The translations under genes were made by a program, and so were the position numbers. This document shows, one piece after another, positions 42,644 through 53,977 of a stretch of DNA of 64,000 nucleotides (its first letter is position 1; each line of letters starts with the position of its first letter). The DNA is from Synchiropus splendidus (Eukaryota > Chordata > Actinopteri > Syngnathiformes > Callionymidae): contig NC_071334.1 of the NCBI RefSeq assembly GCF_027744825.2, positions 352,190 through 416,189 on the forward strand, written 5' to 3'. The notes beneath the pieces are model-generated. The model was not told where the DNA came from and made no database searches. It was given only the letters and a program-made list of their open reading frames with translations.

Positions 42644-45600
42644 ATGAATATATGTTCTTGGAATGTGAAGGCTCTAAATAACCCTGTTAAAAGGGCCAAG
42701 GTGTTCGCTCATCTCCACAGTTTGCACACGGATATAATATTTCTACAAGAGACACATATTAAGCAGACAGCAGTTTTGAAACTGAGATGTGGATGGGTAA
42801 GGCAAACGTATCAATCAACATGCTCTGCGAAAGCACGCGGTGTGGCAATATTAATCGGAAGGAATGTTCCCTTCAATCATATATCGACCCAAACAGACCC
42901 AAATGGTCGCTTTGTAATCGTGACAGGCACCATTTTGACGTGTGTCATGTGACACTATTGAATGTCTATGCTCCCAATTTCGATAACCCTGGGTTTTTTC
43001 GGAGCATTTTCAAACGTATTCCTGACATATCCAAAACAACTTTGATTTCAGGGGCTGATTTCAATTGTGTCTTGGATACAACACTGGACAGGTCCTCCAC
43101 ACATTCCAAAAGCCCACTTGACTCCACAATCGTTTTAAATCATTTAAAGAAGTCCATGAATCTGATTGATATCTGGAGGATTCAACATCCCACTCAGAGA
43201 GATGATTCTTTTTTTTCCAAAACCTACACACGGATCGATTATTTTTTGATTGACTCTAAATTAGCATCTGCTGTCTCCTCATCGAAATATTATAACATAC
43301 TCATTTCAGATCATAGCCCAGTTATGATAAGCGTTGATTTTGGTTTGAAGAAAGCACAATACAATTGGCGTTTGAACCCTAATCTACTCAAGAATGAAGA
43401 GTTTTTAGACATCTGTGCAAAGCAGATCAATGATTCTATTAAGCTGAACGACAAGGGGGATGTTTCTGATTCAACATTGTGGGAAGCTTTTCAAGTGGTT
43501 ATTGGAGGGACTGTGATATCTGATGAAGCCATGAAAACAAAGCAAAGAAGAGCCAGGTTAGTTGAAATTGATCAAGAAATGACAAAAGCTGAGATACAAT
43601 ATAGAGAAAATCCATCTACAGCAACACTCAAAACTATTGTCAAGCTAAGGCATGAACATAACACTATTCTTACTGATCAGGTGAACACGATGCTTTTAAA
43701 AATCAAACATAAACACTTTGAATTGGGGGACAAACCCACATCTTTACTTGCTCGGCAGTTGAGAGGAAGGCAAGCCAGTAGAGCAATACTTCAACTTTCA
43801 TCACCTGAGGGCACCATCATCACTGACCATCAGGAGATCAATGATTGTTTGAAGAGATTCTACTCAGATCTATACACCTCCCAAAACATAGTCACTGAAA
43901 CAGAAATAAGTTCAATTCCTCTTCCACAATTACAAGATGAGGCACGGGAGAAACTCACTGCTGAAATATCATTACAGGAGGTCCTGAACGCAATAGAAGA
44001 ATTTCCAAATGGCAAGTCAAGTGGGCCGGATGGGTATTGTGTTGAGTTTTATAAAGCATATGCGGAGGAGGTGGCTCCCTTGTTGCTCAGAATGTTTCAA
44101 GAATCAATGAAAAACAAAAGATTACCACGTCCTTTATATGATGCCAATATATCCTTGCTGCTAAAAAAAGACAAAGTTGAAACTGATCCTTCATCATATC
44201 GACCAATTTCGCTTTTAAATTGTGATCTCAAAATATTTAGGAAGATTTTAGCTCCTAGGTTAAATGAACACATATCCACTATAATACACCTTGACCAGAC
44301 AGGTTTGATTCCCAGGAGATTTTCATTTTTTAATGTACGCAGACTATTAAATATCGTTAATCATAAATGGAGCAAAGATTCAAAGTCTGCCATCCTTGCA
44401 CTTGATGCACACAAAGCTTTCGATCAACCATTAAAAAACTTGGCTTAGGCGAGAGTTTTGCTTCTTGGGTTGAGATGCTATATTTGTCCCCGACTGCAGC
44501 AATTCTAACCAACTGGGACCGATCTATGTCATTTAATCTTCAGCGTGGAGTTCGCCAGGGATGCCCATTGAGCCCTCTATTATTGGCTTTGTGCATTGAA
44601 CCATTGGCAATTAGTATTAGACACAGCCGGTATATTACCCCGATACATCTGGGGAAAATGGATCACCACATAGCTTTGTACGCTGATGACATTATATTGT
44701 TTCTAGCACAAATTGAAGAATCTATCCCAGCGCTGCTAGATCTCATTGAAAGAGTTGGAAATATGTCTGGATACACAGTGAACTGGCAGAAATGTGAATT
44801 AATGCCTCTGGGCAATGGTGCTACCAGTCAAGATAACTGACCAAATAAAATATCTGGGAATTACTGTGAGCAAACAGTCAGATTGTTTGTATGATTTCAA
44901 CTGTGTAAAAGTAGTCAACCAACTGCGAAATAATATAGAATACTGGCAAACACTCCCAATGTCAATGATCGGCAGAGTCAATGCTCTAAAAATGGTCACA
45001 TTGCCTCGGTTCCTTTATGGATTTCAAAATGTGCCAATTTTCGTTCCCAAAACATTCTTCCAAACTTTGGATTCGATTATATTGGCTTTTGTTTGGGGTT
45101 CCAAAAGTCATGGAATAGGTGAGAAACATATTTGTAAATGTAAAAAACTCGGCGGCCTGGCTCTTCCTGTATTCCAACACTACTACTGGGCAGCAAACGC
45201 TCACGCTCTTATTTATTGGAATAATGCATTTCCTGGTGATGTCAAGGACATCACTCCACCTTGGGTTGCTATTGAGCAAAATCGAATAGATACTTCCCTC
45301 CCAGCCTTGCTACATATGAAAGGAGGGAAGACCAAAGCCCAGAAAGAGCTCGGCTTTATTGTTAAAAACTCTTTAAAGCTATGGAAACAAATTAAAAACA
45401 ACTCTCGGCTGCCTGAAACTTCTAGTTTGGCCCCAATTTGTCATCATCATTTATTCCCTCCCTCAAAACTAGATGCTGGTTTTTTGGTGTGGAAAAGAAA
45501 AGGACTAGTCACCATTAATGATCTGTATATCGATCATGTTTTTGCATCATTTGCCCAATTACAGCAAAAGTATACACTTCATACATCCGATTTTTTTCGA

Positions 45601-46330
45601 TACTTCACAAATCAGGAGTTTTGTTCAAAATAATATTTCACATTTTGAAGTCTACTCCCCCCTGGAAGAACTTGAATCCATTATAATAACCAAAGCTTCT
45701 CCAAAGCACCTGGCATCTTTGTTTGTAAACGTATGTGACTCTTCTATGACACCGAGTCCTGAACACCACAGGGCCTTATGGGAAGGTGAAATAGGAAGAG
45801 AAATAACAGCAGAATGTTGGTCTAAATGCCTAGGCAACATCCACTCTTGTTCAGTAAACTCAAGGCACCAGTTGATCCAATATAAGGTAGTACACAGGCT
45901 TCATGACTCTAGAGTGAAGCTCCACATCTCCGTTATGTATCAAAAGCAAACAGTCTGAGGGAACTTTAGGTCATATGTTATTTTTCTGCCCTAAACTCAC
46001 TCAGTACTGGGAAGAAATATTTCAGATTTGCTCTGAGGTTTTGTGTAGAGATTTATCTCCTAACCCTGGAACGGCCATTTGAGGTAGCTCACAACAAATG
46101 GAAGATTTAACTAATTATCAAAGAGTGGCAGTTTCATATCGCATGGTTCTGGCAAAAAAGACTATCCTGCAGTACTGGAATAAAGAAGTTCCACCTCGCT
46201 CTGACATGTGGCTGATGGAATTTTCAAATACCCTTTACATGGAGAATATTCGCTATGCTTTAGCAGGTAGAACTGAAAAGTTTAAACGGATTTGGCAGCC
46301 ATTTTTAATGTATATTACATCGCACGGATG
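42644..46330 (+). pseudogene. L1 ORF2 (endonuclease-reverse transcriptase), broken, copy B
   Basis: Endonuclease motifs: MNICSWNVKALNNP, FLQETHI, GADFNCVLD, YTRIDYFLID, SDHSPVM. Reverse transcriptase motifs: GKSSGPDGYCVEFYKAY, YRPISLLNCDLKIF, LDQTGLIPRR, LALDAHKAFDQ, RQGCPLSPLL and ALYADDIILFL (YADD box at 44679-44690). A thumb/C-terminal part follows with IKYLGITVS. It would nick the target and prime reverse transcription there. Breaks are a one-base change near 42950 shared with copy A, a deletion of about ten codons plus a frame change at about 44428, and further frame changes near 44830, 45590 and 45957. Non-functional. Confidence 0.85.
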
Positions 46331-46553
46331 ACTCTAGACACCTCTGGACTGTAATGTTCTCTCTGTAATATAATGTATGAACGCCTGAAAGGATCATATA
46401 TAGATTTTCTTTTGTGTATGGAGTGCACCCTTTTGTTTTTTGTTTGTTTGTTTGTTTGTTTTTGGTTACGGGGGATTTGGTGGGATATGTATGTTCTGTC
46501 TTGCATTATTGAAAACTGGAAAATAAAATACTAAAAAAAAAAAAAAAAACCTG

Positions 46554-46701
46554 GCATATTTATGAATAATTGACACTTGGTACTTCACATCTAAAAACTA
46601 GATCGATGCATGTTCACGTCAACAGCAGAGATGCAAACAAAAGGAACATTAAAGACATTGTCAAAGTAGGGACAAAGACACCAGTGTGTCTGTGTCTGTA
46701 G
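46554..46701. other. Flank between L1 poly(A) and the integrase-like exons
   Basis: A short AT-rich stretch with no coding signal of its own. It ends in TGTGTCTGTGTCTGTAG, an acceptor-like site for the exon that follows. Confidence 0.3.
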
Positions 46702-47102
46702 GTGTCTGCATGTCACATGTTATGTTTCTGTTTAAATGTTACTAAACTGATTCTTTTGGAAGATGGCAGGATGTTGTACACTGGAACTAATGGGCAATAT
46801 CTTCGTTTGGTGGTGTTCACTGAGGAGCAAAAGAGCTCTGTCCTCCACGAATGCCACGATGGTCCAGGGACAGGAAACCATCGTGGTGTGAGAGCCAGCA
46901 GAGACAAGGTAGTTGCTGGTTATTACTGGTCAACTTTAAAGGAGGACGTGTGTGACTGGGTCAGTACTCACATACAATCACTATCTCAGTGAAAATAAGG
47001 CTGTGTAAAGGTTACTCTTCTTTGTACCAGCTGAGGTGCTGCCATCGATGCCAACTCAATGATCCCATTAGTACACAGACACCAACGTTGCATCCCATCA
47101 AG
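46702..47102 (+). pseudogene. Integrase zinc-binding (H2C2) exons, Ginger/GIN1-like
   Basis: Two exons joined in phase. The first runs to 46959 (GGQ-like strand YTGTNGQYLRLVVFTEEQ, then LHECHDGPGTGNHRGVRASR and VAGYYWSTLKEDVCDW). The second is 47031-47102 (CCHRCQLNDPISTQTPTLHP). H-H-C-C spacing plus 'GHHGV/NHRGV' and 'YYW' are the hallmarks of the zinc module preceding retroviral-type integrases. The intron and the 'CxxCQ.NDPI......LHPI' wording resemble Ginger-type DNA transposons and host genes derived from them. The catalytic core that should follow is missing, so I read a fragment. Confidence 0.65.
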
Positions 47103-47297
47103 GTGGGGTAATGGACAGGTGGTTTGTACATTTCTCTTATATACAATTTGAAACAATGATCTCAGATTAAGGGTTCAAATCATGATTTCATTGTTTGCAT
47201 TGTTTATTTCTGTCTTTTGGGTTTTGTCGGAGCTGGTGGATGTTGCCCAGGAGATGAGCATTTGGCCTGCCCCCGCCAGCCGACAATAAGCGGTGGA
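47103..47297 (+). other. Spacer with an RTE/Rex3-like 3' end
   Basis: The last bases, CGACAATAAGCGGTGGAGGA, followed by GGAT repeats, look like the usual '...ATAAGCGGTAGA(A)GATGGATGG' end of fish RTE-derived retroposons. The remainder is unidentified. Confidence 0.4.
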
Positions 47298-47361
47298 GGA
47301 TGGATGGATGGATGGATGGATGGATGGGTGGATGGATGGATGGATGATGGATGGATGGATG
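47298..47361 (+). repeat. GGAT tetranucleotide tract
   Basis: About 15 GGAT units with two variants (GGGTG near 47326 and GATGATGG near 47343). Probably the simple-sequence tail of the retroposon end just before it. Confidence 0.9.
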
Positions 47362-47980
47362 GAGATGAGTCGGCTTACAGGAGGGAGGTGGAGCGGCTGG
47401 TGTCCTGGTGCAGTCACAACAACCTGGAGCTCAACGCCCAGAAGACAGTGGAGATGGTCATAGACTTGAGGAGAGTCACAGCTCCTCTGTCCCCTCTCAT
47501 GTTGGCTGGTTCACCCATTCCTACTGTGGACTCCTTCTGCTTCCTGGGAACCACCATCACTGAGTACCAACCATCAGGTCCCTCATCAGGAAGGTCCAGC
47601 AGAGAATGTTCTTCCTGAGGCAGCTACGAAAACTACGACTGCCGACGAAGTTGCTGGTGGAGTTCTACACGGCCATCATCCAGTCCATCCTCACCTCCTC
47701 TATCACCGTCTGGTACAACAGTGCCACCTCCAGGGACAAGAGCAGACTGCAGCGCATCGTACGTTCTGCTGAGAAGGTGATGGTTGCAGCCTGCCACCTC
47801 TTCAGGACCTGTATGTCTCCAGGACCCAGAGACGTGCAGGTGGGATCAGAGCCTTCGACCCTTCTCACCCTGGACATGGACGGTTTGTTCCTCTTCCCTC
47901 TGGCAGGAGGCTACGGTCCATCCAGACCAGAACCTCCCGTCACAGGAACAGCTTCTTCATCCATTCTCTCAATGTAAACA
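47362..47980 (+). mobile_element. LINE reverse transcriptase fragment (L2/Rex1-like)
   Basis: Frames carry [20 protein letters not shown] and VEMVIDLRR, then [11 protein letters not shown]. After a frame change come [30 protein letters not shown] and RLQRIVRSAEKV. These are the post-catalytic motifs of L2/Rex1-type enzymes; the catalytic YxDD part is absent. Truncated at both ends and broken. Confidence 0.75.
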
Positions 47981-49227
47981 GCTGTTTTTATTTGACAGTA
48001 CGCTCTCTGCATTTGCACCGACCGTCCAGTTCACTTTTCTGAGGTGAGTTTAAATCATGTGTCAGTCAGCAAAACATGACCTTCTTCATTTGAATCCAAT
48101 TTGAATGCGTCCTTCAGAGTGGCACGGTGTCTGTCCGCAAGTGGTGGTGTGTGCAGCTAATGGAGAGGTTCTCCATCGAAGGGTAAGGTAACATTTCAAT
48201 CAGTCATTTGACTTGTACTGATCAAATAATGAATGAATTGGATTATTCTAAAGGCCTGGTCAGCGATTTGCCTTCTGGACCCAGGAGGCTAAAGAACTGC
48301 TCCATGGTGGACTTGAGCCTCTTCTTCGGCTGAAGGGCCTGGAACAATCCACTTTTGGTTTTCCCTGCACTTGAATAACACCAGTACTCGCAATAGTATC
48401 TTGTGTTTTGGGGTGATGGCAATATGTGCTATTTGACCTTGCTGCAGGATCAGTCGACAAGCGTGCAGGATCTCTCCCTGGCTGTGCAGTGGAGAGATGA
48501 AAACCCAGGTGTCTTCAAGAGTCAGTGGAGGGAGGGTGCCCGCATTCCATGGTATGACCGAGCAGGAGCAGGAGGAGGCTGTGAGGCGTCTGCTGGAGGA
48601 CAATGGAGATGGCACTGATGCCAGGGAGCCTTTCATGTTCGTTTGTGACCACATGGAAACCTTTATGAATGAATGAATGTCGTGATCAGAGAGACCTGAG
48701 AGTGAATGTGTTGCAGATAATGGTGAGTAGATGAAGGTCTGTTTTGTCTGGTGAACTGTTCGGCCATTTGTTAATAATGGTGTGTTTTCATGTTTTGTAT
48801 ATAAAATAAGTTTAGTCATTTATAAAGAATGTTGGTGTGTTTTCATGTTTTGTTAATAAAGTGTAATCCTCAGAAAAGTTGTGATTCAATGAAAAAGACG
48901 TTTCTCTCGTCAAATGAACCACTGAGACCTCGTTGGCAAGATAGAAAACTGCGTGCAAATTGCACAGAAAGATCCAATTATTTCATCTGAAATCTGTGAC
49001 AATCAGTGATGTTTGTAAAATGACCACTAGGTGTCGATAGAGAAAAAGAAATAAACAAGAAGAAGGACTAACAGGCTGTAAGATGAACAAATAAACAAGG
49101 TGACCATCACAACAGTTTCCTTTGGACCATTCATCAAACAAAACAAAATCTTGTTCAAATATCCCAATTGTTGAATACAAGTCAAATGTAGTGATTGATA
49201 TAAAATAAGGTTAAAATACAGTTAATG
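47981..49227 (+). other. Region with unidentified exon-like segments
   Basis: Between 48119 and 48660 several stretches look like exons. One reads WHGVCPQVVVCAANGEVLHR with GTAAGG after it. A second begins PGQRFAFWTQEAKELLHGGL. A third, around 48448-48660, has QDLSLAVQWRDENPGVFKSQ, and a shifted frame ends EPFMFVCDHMETFMNE before a stop. I cannot assign a family; a decayed transposon gene or a host gene fragment are both possible. A near-repeat of GGTGTGTTTTCATGTTTTGT occurs at about 48779 and 48834, with AATAAA-like signals after each. Confidence 0.3.
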
Positions 49228-49370
49228 CGGGGGGCGCTCGTGAGCTCGACTATGTAGGACGTGTTTCATGGCGGTTCCTCGGGGATGAACAAAATATACG
49301 TTTAATAATACCTTGGAAGTGGAATTTTGGCTGTGCCTCAGTGTTGGGATTCTGTTTTTCAACACTCATC

Positions 49371-50015
49371 ATGTCAACGTCTCGGTCAGCTCGCCAAAAA
49401 ACTGGTCAATCGCCTGAACCGGAGTCACCGGAAAAGTTGGATGCTAATGCGGCTATGCTACCAAGCATAAAAACCATGATGGAAGATATGCGGTCCGAAA
49501 TCATTTCGAAATTTGAAACCATCACTGTTAAAAGAGAAGTCAAGTCAGTGGTGAAATCTTTTGAGGAGAAGCTCATGACACAAAAGAGCACTGTCGACGA
49601 ACTGGAGAGGTGTGCTAATGAGCGTGATAACAAGCTGGCGGAGCTCCAGGCTCAGGTGACTTCATTGACAGACAACGTCGAATCACTGAAAAAGACGTGT
49701 GAGGACTTGGAGGCGCGCTCCAGGTGGAACAATATCAGACTCCTTGGATTGCCTGAAGGGACAGAAGGACCTCGCCCGACTGATTTCATCGCCAGTCTAC
49801 TACAGGAGTTGCTTGGGCTGGAGACGGAGCCGCCTTTAGACCGGGCAGAAGAAGTTGGACAACCCAAACTTTGCAATGGACTTCGTCAAGAGCAAACTTG
49901 GAACCAAATCCCCAGCGCCCAGCTCTCCAACTACACGTTAGCAACTGTTTCCAATTGCTATTTTTCTACAGATTGCTATAACAATAAGTTCCTGATAATT
50001 GAATTCGACACTTGA
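49371..50015 (+). pseudogene. L1 ORF1 of the second L1
   Basis: Starts MSTSRSARQKTGQSPEPESP. A coiled coil follows (LERCANERDNKLAELQAQVT ... VESLKKTCEDLEARSR), then the RRM-opening motif WNNIRLLGLPEGTEG. After AEEVGQPKLCNG the frame no longer resembles the family and ends early, so the C-terminal RNA-binding domain is lost, probably by an internal deletion near 49880. Confidence 0.75.
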
Positions 50016-50375
50016 CGTTGTTTGTTTTCTTTTGTTATCATTTGGCACAGTTTCAATAGATCATATTGGCGTCCACTGTACAGTTCGGGTTCTATGAGGT
50101 ATTGTGGACATTTATTTCATCCCCAGGGTTCAGCAGAAGTAGGTTTTGATCCACTGATGAAGGTGTGTTGAGGTTTTGTTGGGTGGGTTCAGTGGGCACG
50201 TATCTTGGATGCTTCTGCCAGGGGAGGGGGGGGTGCAGGGGTTTGGTTGTGTGAGTTTGGTTCTCTTGTGTTGGGGTTAGGAAGGGTACATTTGACTTGG
50301 CTCGTTTTTGAACGTTGGGGCAAAATAGGAATATCATTGTTACAAATGTGGTTATTCCATGAGCTCAGGTTGTGA

Positions 50376-51250
50376 TATTAAGTTGACAAGTTTGAATTGC
50401 AGGGGCTTAAACAACCCAATCAAACGTAGCAAAGTTTGACATTATTTACAGCATGTAAATGCCAATATTGTCTATTTGCAAGAAAGCCACCTGAGGGACT
50501 TGGATAAGGTCAAGTCGAGGAGAGGCTTTTCAAGTCGCGCTCGGGGTCTAGCAATAATGCTGCACAAGTCTCTTCACTTCATTCATTCCAAAACGATCAC
50601 AGATCCCTCTGCTAGATATTTAATGGCTATTGGGAAAATATATGACATTCAACTCATCTTGGCAAATGTTTATGCACCCAACTGGGATGACGACATTTTT
50701 TTTCACTATTGAATATTGATCTTAACTCATTCAATTAGATTTCAGGAGGTGATTTTAACTGTTGGATCGATCCTAGTCTGGATAGATCATCCAGTACTCC
50801 ACCTTCAGTCTCTAAATCAGCCAAAATAATGAGCAGTTTCATGGAAGAATTTGGAATGATAGATCCTTGGCGCACTTTCAATCCTTTAAAAAGACAGTTT
50901 TCTTTGTTTTCACCTGTCCATCATACATACACCCGAATAGACTGTTTCTTAGTCCATAAGCGTCTCTTAAATGTAATGTCAGAATGCAAATATGAACCAA
51001 TAGTTCGATCAGATCATGCATGTTTATCCATGAATATATATGTTAAAAAATGCTGAGAGTACGCACCGCTTGGCGTTTAAATCCTCAGCTGCTGCTAGAA
51101 AAAGAATTTGTTGAATTGATATCAAATCGCATAGATCTCTGTCTACAACTGAACAGGACCCCTGGTATTTCTCCTTCCTTACTTTGGGAGACTATGAAAG
51201 CGTATATACGTGGTGAAATGATATCCTTTGAGACACACAAAAAAAGATAA
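50376..51250 (+). pseudogene. Endonuclease part of ORF2 of the second L1
   Basis: Reads LTSLNCRGLNNPIKRSKV, then a stop, NIVYLQESHL, ARGLAIMLHKSLHF, ILANVYAPNWDDD, a break near 50710, GGDFNCWIDPSLDRSS, TYTRIDCFLVHK and RSDHACLSM. All main endonuclease motifs are recognisable across three frames. No reverse transcriptase remains. Confidence 0.75.
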
Positions 51251-51301
51251 TTTAGCCATTTGGAATCAGTTAAAAACAGAACATCATCCAACCCCAGGTG
51301 A

Positions 51302-53977
51302 TTGGCACGCCTCAGGATGCAGCTGGTCACACCTCTCCACACCAGATCTGCCGGGCCGCTCAGGTACCTCTGTAAAAACTGGATTCTAAAAGTAGCAGCC
51401 CGACTGGCCAGGTGGACAAGGCCCTGTCCCCCCTCCTCTCTGGCTAAAAACAGCACCCCCTGTGACACCCAGTGTAGACCGTCCCAAAAGAAATGTAACA
51501 TTTTGCGCTGTATGACTGCCAGCAGCCCTGGGGGAGGGTCTACACAGGCTAGTTTGTGCCACAGTTGGGATGCTACCAAGTTGTTTAAAACCAGCGCTCT
51601 GCCTCTAAAAGACATCTGAGGGAGCAGCCATTTCCATTTCTGCATTTTGTCTTCCAGTTTTTCCGTGACGTTCTCCCAGTTCTTCCGGAGACCGCCACGC
51701 CATTCGCCGACAGCGAGGGCTTCGCTTTTGCTCCAGTTGACCCTCGCTGCCGACGCTATGTTAAAATCCTTGACTATTTTTTCTAAAAGGTCTGCATCCC
51801 TCTGAGTTCTAATAAAAACCACGAGGTCGTCCGCGTACGCAGATAAAACCATGTCTTCATTAAAACCCGGTAAAAGCACACCTTGGAGGCTGGAGCGTAT
51901 CTTGTGGAGGAGGGGTTCGAGGGAGAGTGCGTAGAGCATCCCCGACAGAGCGCAGCCCTGGCGGACCCCTCTGCACACTCTAAAAGGAGCACGCAGACTG
52001 CCGTTGACCTTCAGGACGCTCTCAATGTCACTATACAACACCTTGATCTTAGCTATGAAACCGGCGCTGAACCCAAAACTCTCCAGAACTTTCCAGAGGA
52101 ACTGGTGTTCAACGCGGTCAAAAGCTTTTTCCTGGTCCAGGGAAATCAGACCAGTATCTAGTCCCAGTGAACTGGAGACGTCCAAAACATCCCGAATGAG
52201 GTGGACATTGTCCACCACACTGTATGTCTGATCCCGGTGGACGAGATGCTCCATGAGTCCCCCCAGCCTGGAGGCCAGGACCTTGGACAGGAGTCTGTAA
52301 TCCACACACAGCACCGACACAGGCCGCCAGTTCCTGATGTCCTGCAGGTTGCCCCTCTTCGGGAGAAGGGCGAGCACTGCCCTCCTGCAGGACACTGGCA
52401 AGGAACCAGAGGCCAGACTCTCGTTCAGGACCTCCAGGACGTCTGGTGCCAAGACATCCCAGAAGGCCCTGTAAAATTCGGCGGTGAGTCCATCTATGCC
52501 AGGAGCCCGCCCGCCCTGCTTCCAGTTCCTCCATCCGGAGGGGTCGCTCGAGGTGGGAGTTCTGCTCCACCGACACCTGAGGCAGTTCTTGACAGAACCC
52601 CTCCAGTGGTGTGGGCCCCTGAGCATGCTCGCTGGTGTACAGTGACCAGAAGAAACTCACCGCCCGCTCCAGAATCTGGCGTGGTTCCGTGAGTTCCTGG
52701 CCCGTGTCGGATAAGAGTGCGTGGATCACTTTCCCCTGCCCGTTCCTCCTCTCCAGGCCGAAGAAGAAGCTCGTCGGAGCATCCATCTCCTTGATGGTTT
52801 GGAACCGGGACCTGACAAGTGCACCCTGTACTGTCCTGTCTAACAGGCTGGCTAAGGCCATCTTTTGGATTCTGAGGCTTTCAATGTATCCTCGATTTCC
52901 TGTGGATTCCTCAACTTGCTTTTGTAGCTCCACTATATCGGTCTCCAGATCTTGAATAGATCTGGTGATGTCACCCGTGACATTTAGGGTGTGCTGCTGG
53001 CATAACAACTTTATCAGTGTCTTACCATGGTCCCACCACTGCCTAAGATGAGTAAAGTCACTCTTTTGTTGTCTAAAAATGTCCCAGAAATAAATAAATG
53101 CTTCTTTAAAACTCTTATCATGGGTTAAAGCAGAGTTAAAATGCCAGTACGCGCTTCTTGGTAAAACATTTCTGATAAAAACGTCACATAAAAGCAAACA
53201 ATGGTCAGTAAAAACAGCAGGTAAGATGCGGGACGAGTTCAACCCATTAAAATGGTGTTTAAAACAATAAACAGGATGGAGTCTGGCTGAGGAGATCCGG
53301 CTCTCTCTGAGGTGGGAGCAGGTATACTGTCGGCAGTCTGGGTGCATCCTTCGCCACACGTCCACCAGGCCGTGGGAGCGGACCAGCTGCTTGAAGGCGT
53401 GCTGTGAGGCTGGGTGAGGTTCTGCATGATTTCGATCTGAGATCGCATTTTCTGTGCAGTTAAAATCCCCACCCAAGAATAAAAAATCCTCCGTACTGCA
53501 GTTTTTTAAAACGTCACTAACATTCATAAAAAACTGCCTCCTCTCTGCACCGGTTGCTGGAGCGTAGACGTTGATAAAAACAGCCTTAAAATGGTCGAAC
53601 TGAGCTTTGATCAGGAGCAACCTCCCCTTGATGACATTTTGGACCTCCAGCGAGTTGGGTTTAAAAGCCCTGGAGAAGAGGAAGCCTCCTCCTCCACTAA
53701 GAGAAGTGTTGTGACTTAAAATGGCTTCCCCTTCCCACTCCCTCCTCCAGTCTGCTTCCTTGCTAAAATCACTGTGCGTTTCTTGAAGTAAAAGGACGTC
53801 TATTTTTTTCAGTTTCATCGTCTCATAAATGTTTGCTCTTTTTTTCATTTCTCTCGCTCCATTTATGTTTAAAACTCCCACTTTGAAACCATTCATGATG
53901 TGGTGTGAGATGTTAAAAACGAGAGTAAAAGCAAATAATTGATGTAAAAAGTCCATAGTTATTTTTCTCTTCTTCAC
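51302..53977 (-). pseudogene. Tx1-like ORF2 (endonuclease-reverse transcriptase)
   Basis: Endonuclease motifs: GVLNINGAREMKKR, LLLQETHSD, VFINVYAPATGAERRQFF, FLGGDFNCTENAISDR and FTDHCLLLCDVF. The catalytic Asp of the usual 'ARLDR.Y' motif is replaced by His (SSARLHPVYCF). Reverse transcriptase motifs after a frame change near 52500: APGIDGLTAEFYRAFW, NWRPVSVLCVDYRLLSKVLA, LISLDQEKAFDRVEH, GVRQGCALSGMLYAL and SAYADDLVVFI. The 3' end is cut off, and the last ~70 codons of the open frame are L1 DNA read backwards. The 5' end overlaps ORF1. Confidence 0.85.

Larger units (their letters stand above)
38544..43660. repeat. Segmental duplication, copy B
   Basis: Partner of 1-6319, 38.5 kb apart and in direct orientation. 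It lacks the 1219 bp TA-flanked insert and keeps small segments deleted in copy A (about 8 bp near 40614 and about 10 bp near 41040). At 43660 the homology stops only because copy A is interrupted there. Beyond this point copy B continues as an uninterrupted L1, so it shows the pre-insertion state of the KDZ target. Confidence 0.93.
41075..46553 (+). mobile_element. Full-length but inactive L1-like LINE, copy B
   Basis: About 5.5 kb from the GGGGGCGCTGG 5' end to an AATAAA-type signal (46524) and a poly(A) tract at 46537-46552. It carries ORF1 (41210-42076) and ORF2 (42644-46330), both broken. No clear target-site duplication was found, partly because both flanks are A-rich. The element marks the uninterrupted state of the site where KDZ inserted in copy A. 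Confidence 0.88.
49228..51295 (+). mobile_element. Second L1-like LINE, 3' truncated
   Basis: Starts with GGGGGGCGCTCGTGAGCTCG, the same style of 5' end as the first L1, but clearly a different subfamily. ORF1 and the endonuclease half of ORF2 are present. At about 51295 it ends abruptly against a Tx1-like LINE in the opposite orientation. The missing 3' part does not reappear beyond that element. Confidence 0.8.

Noticed and set aside
52201..52955. Forward ORFs of 106-163 codons
   Set aside because: Antisense to Tx1-like ORF2, which has clear motifs.
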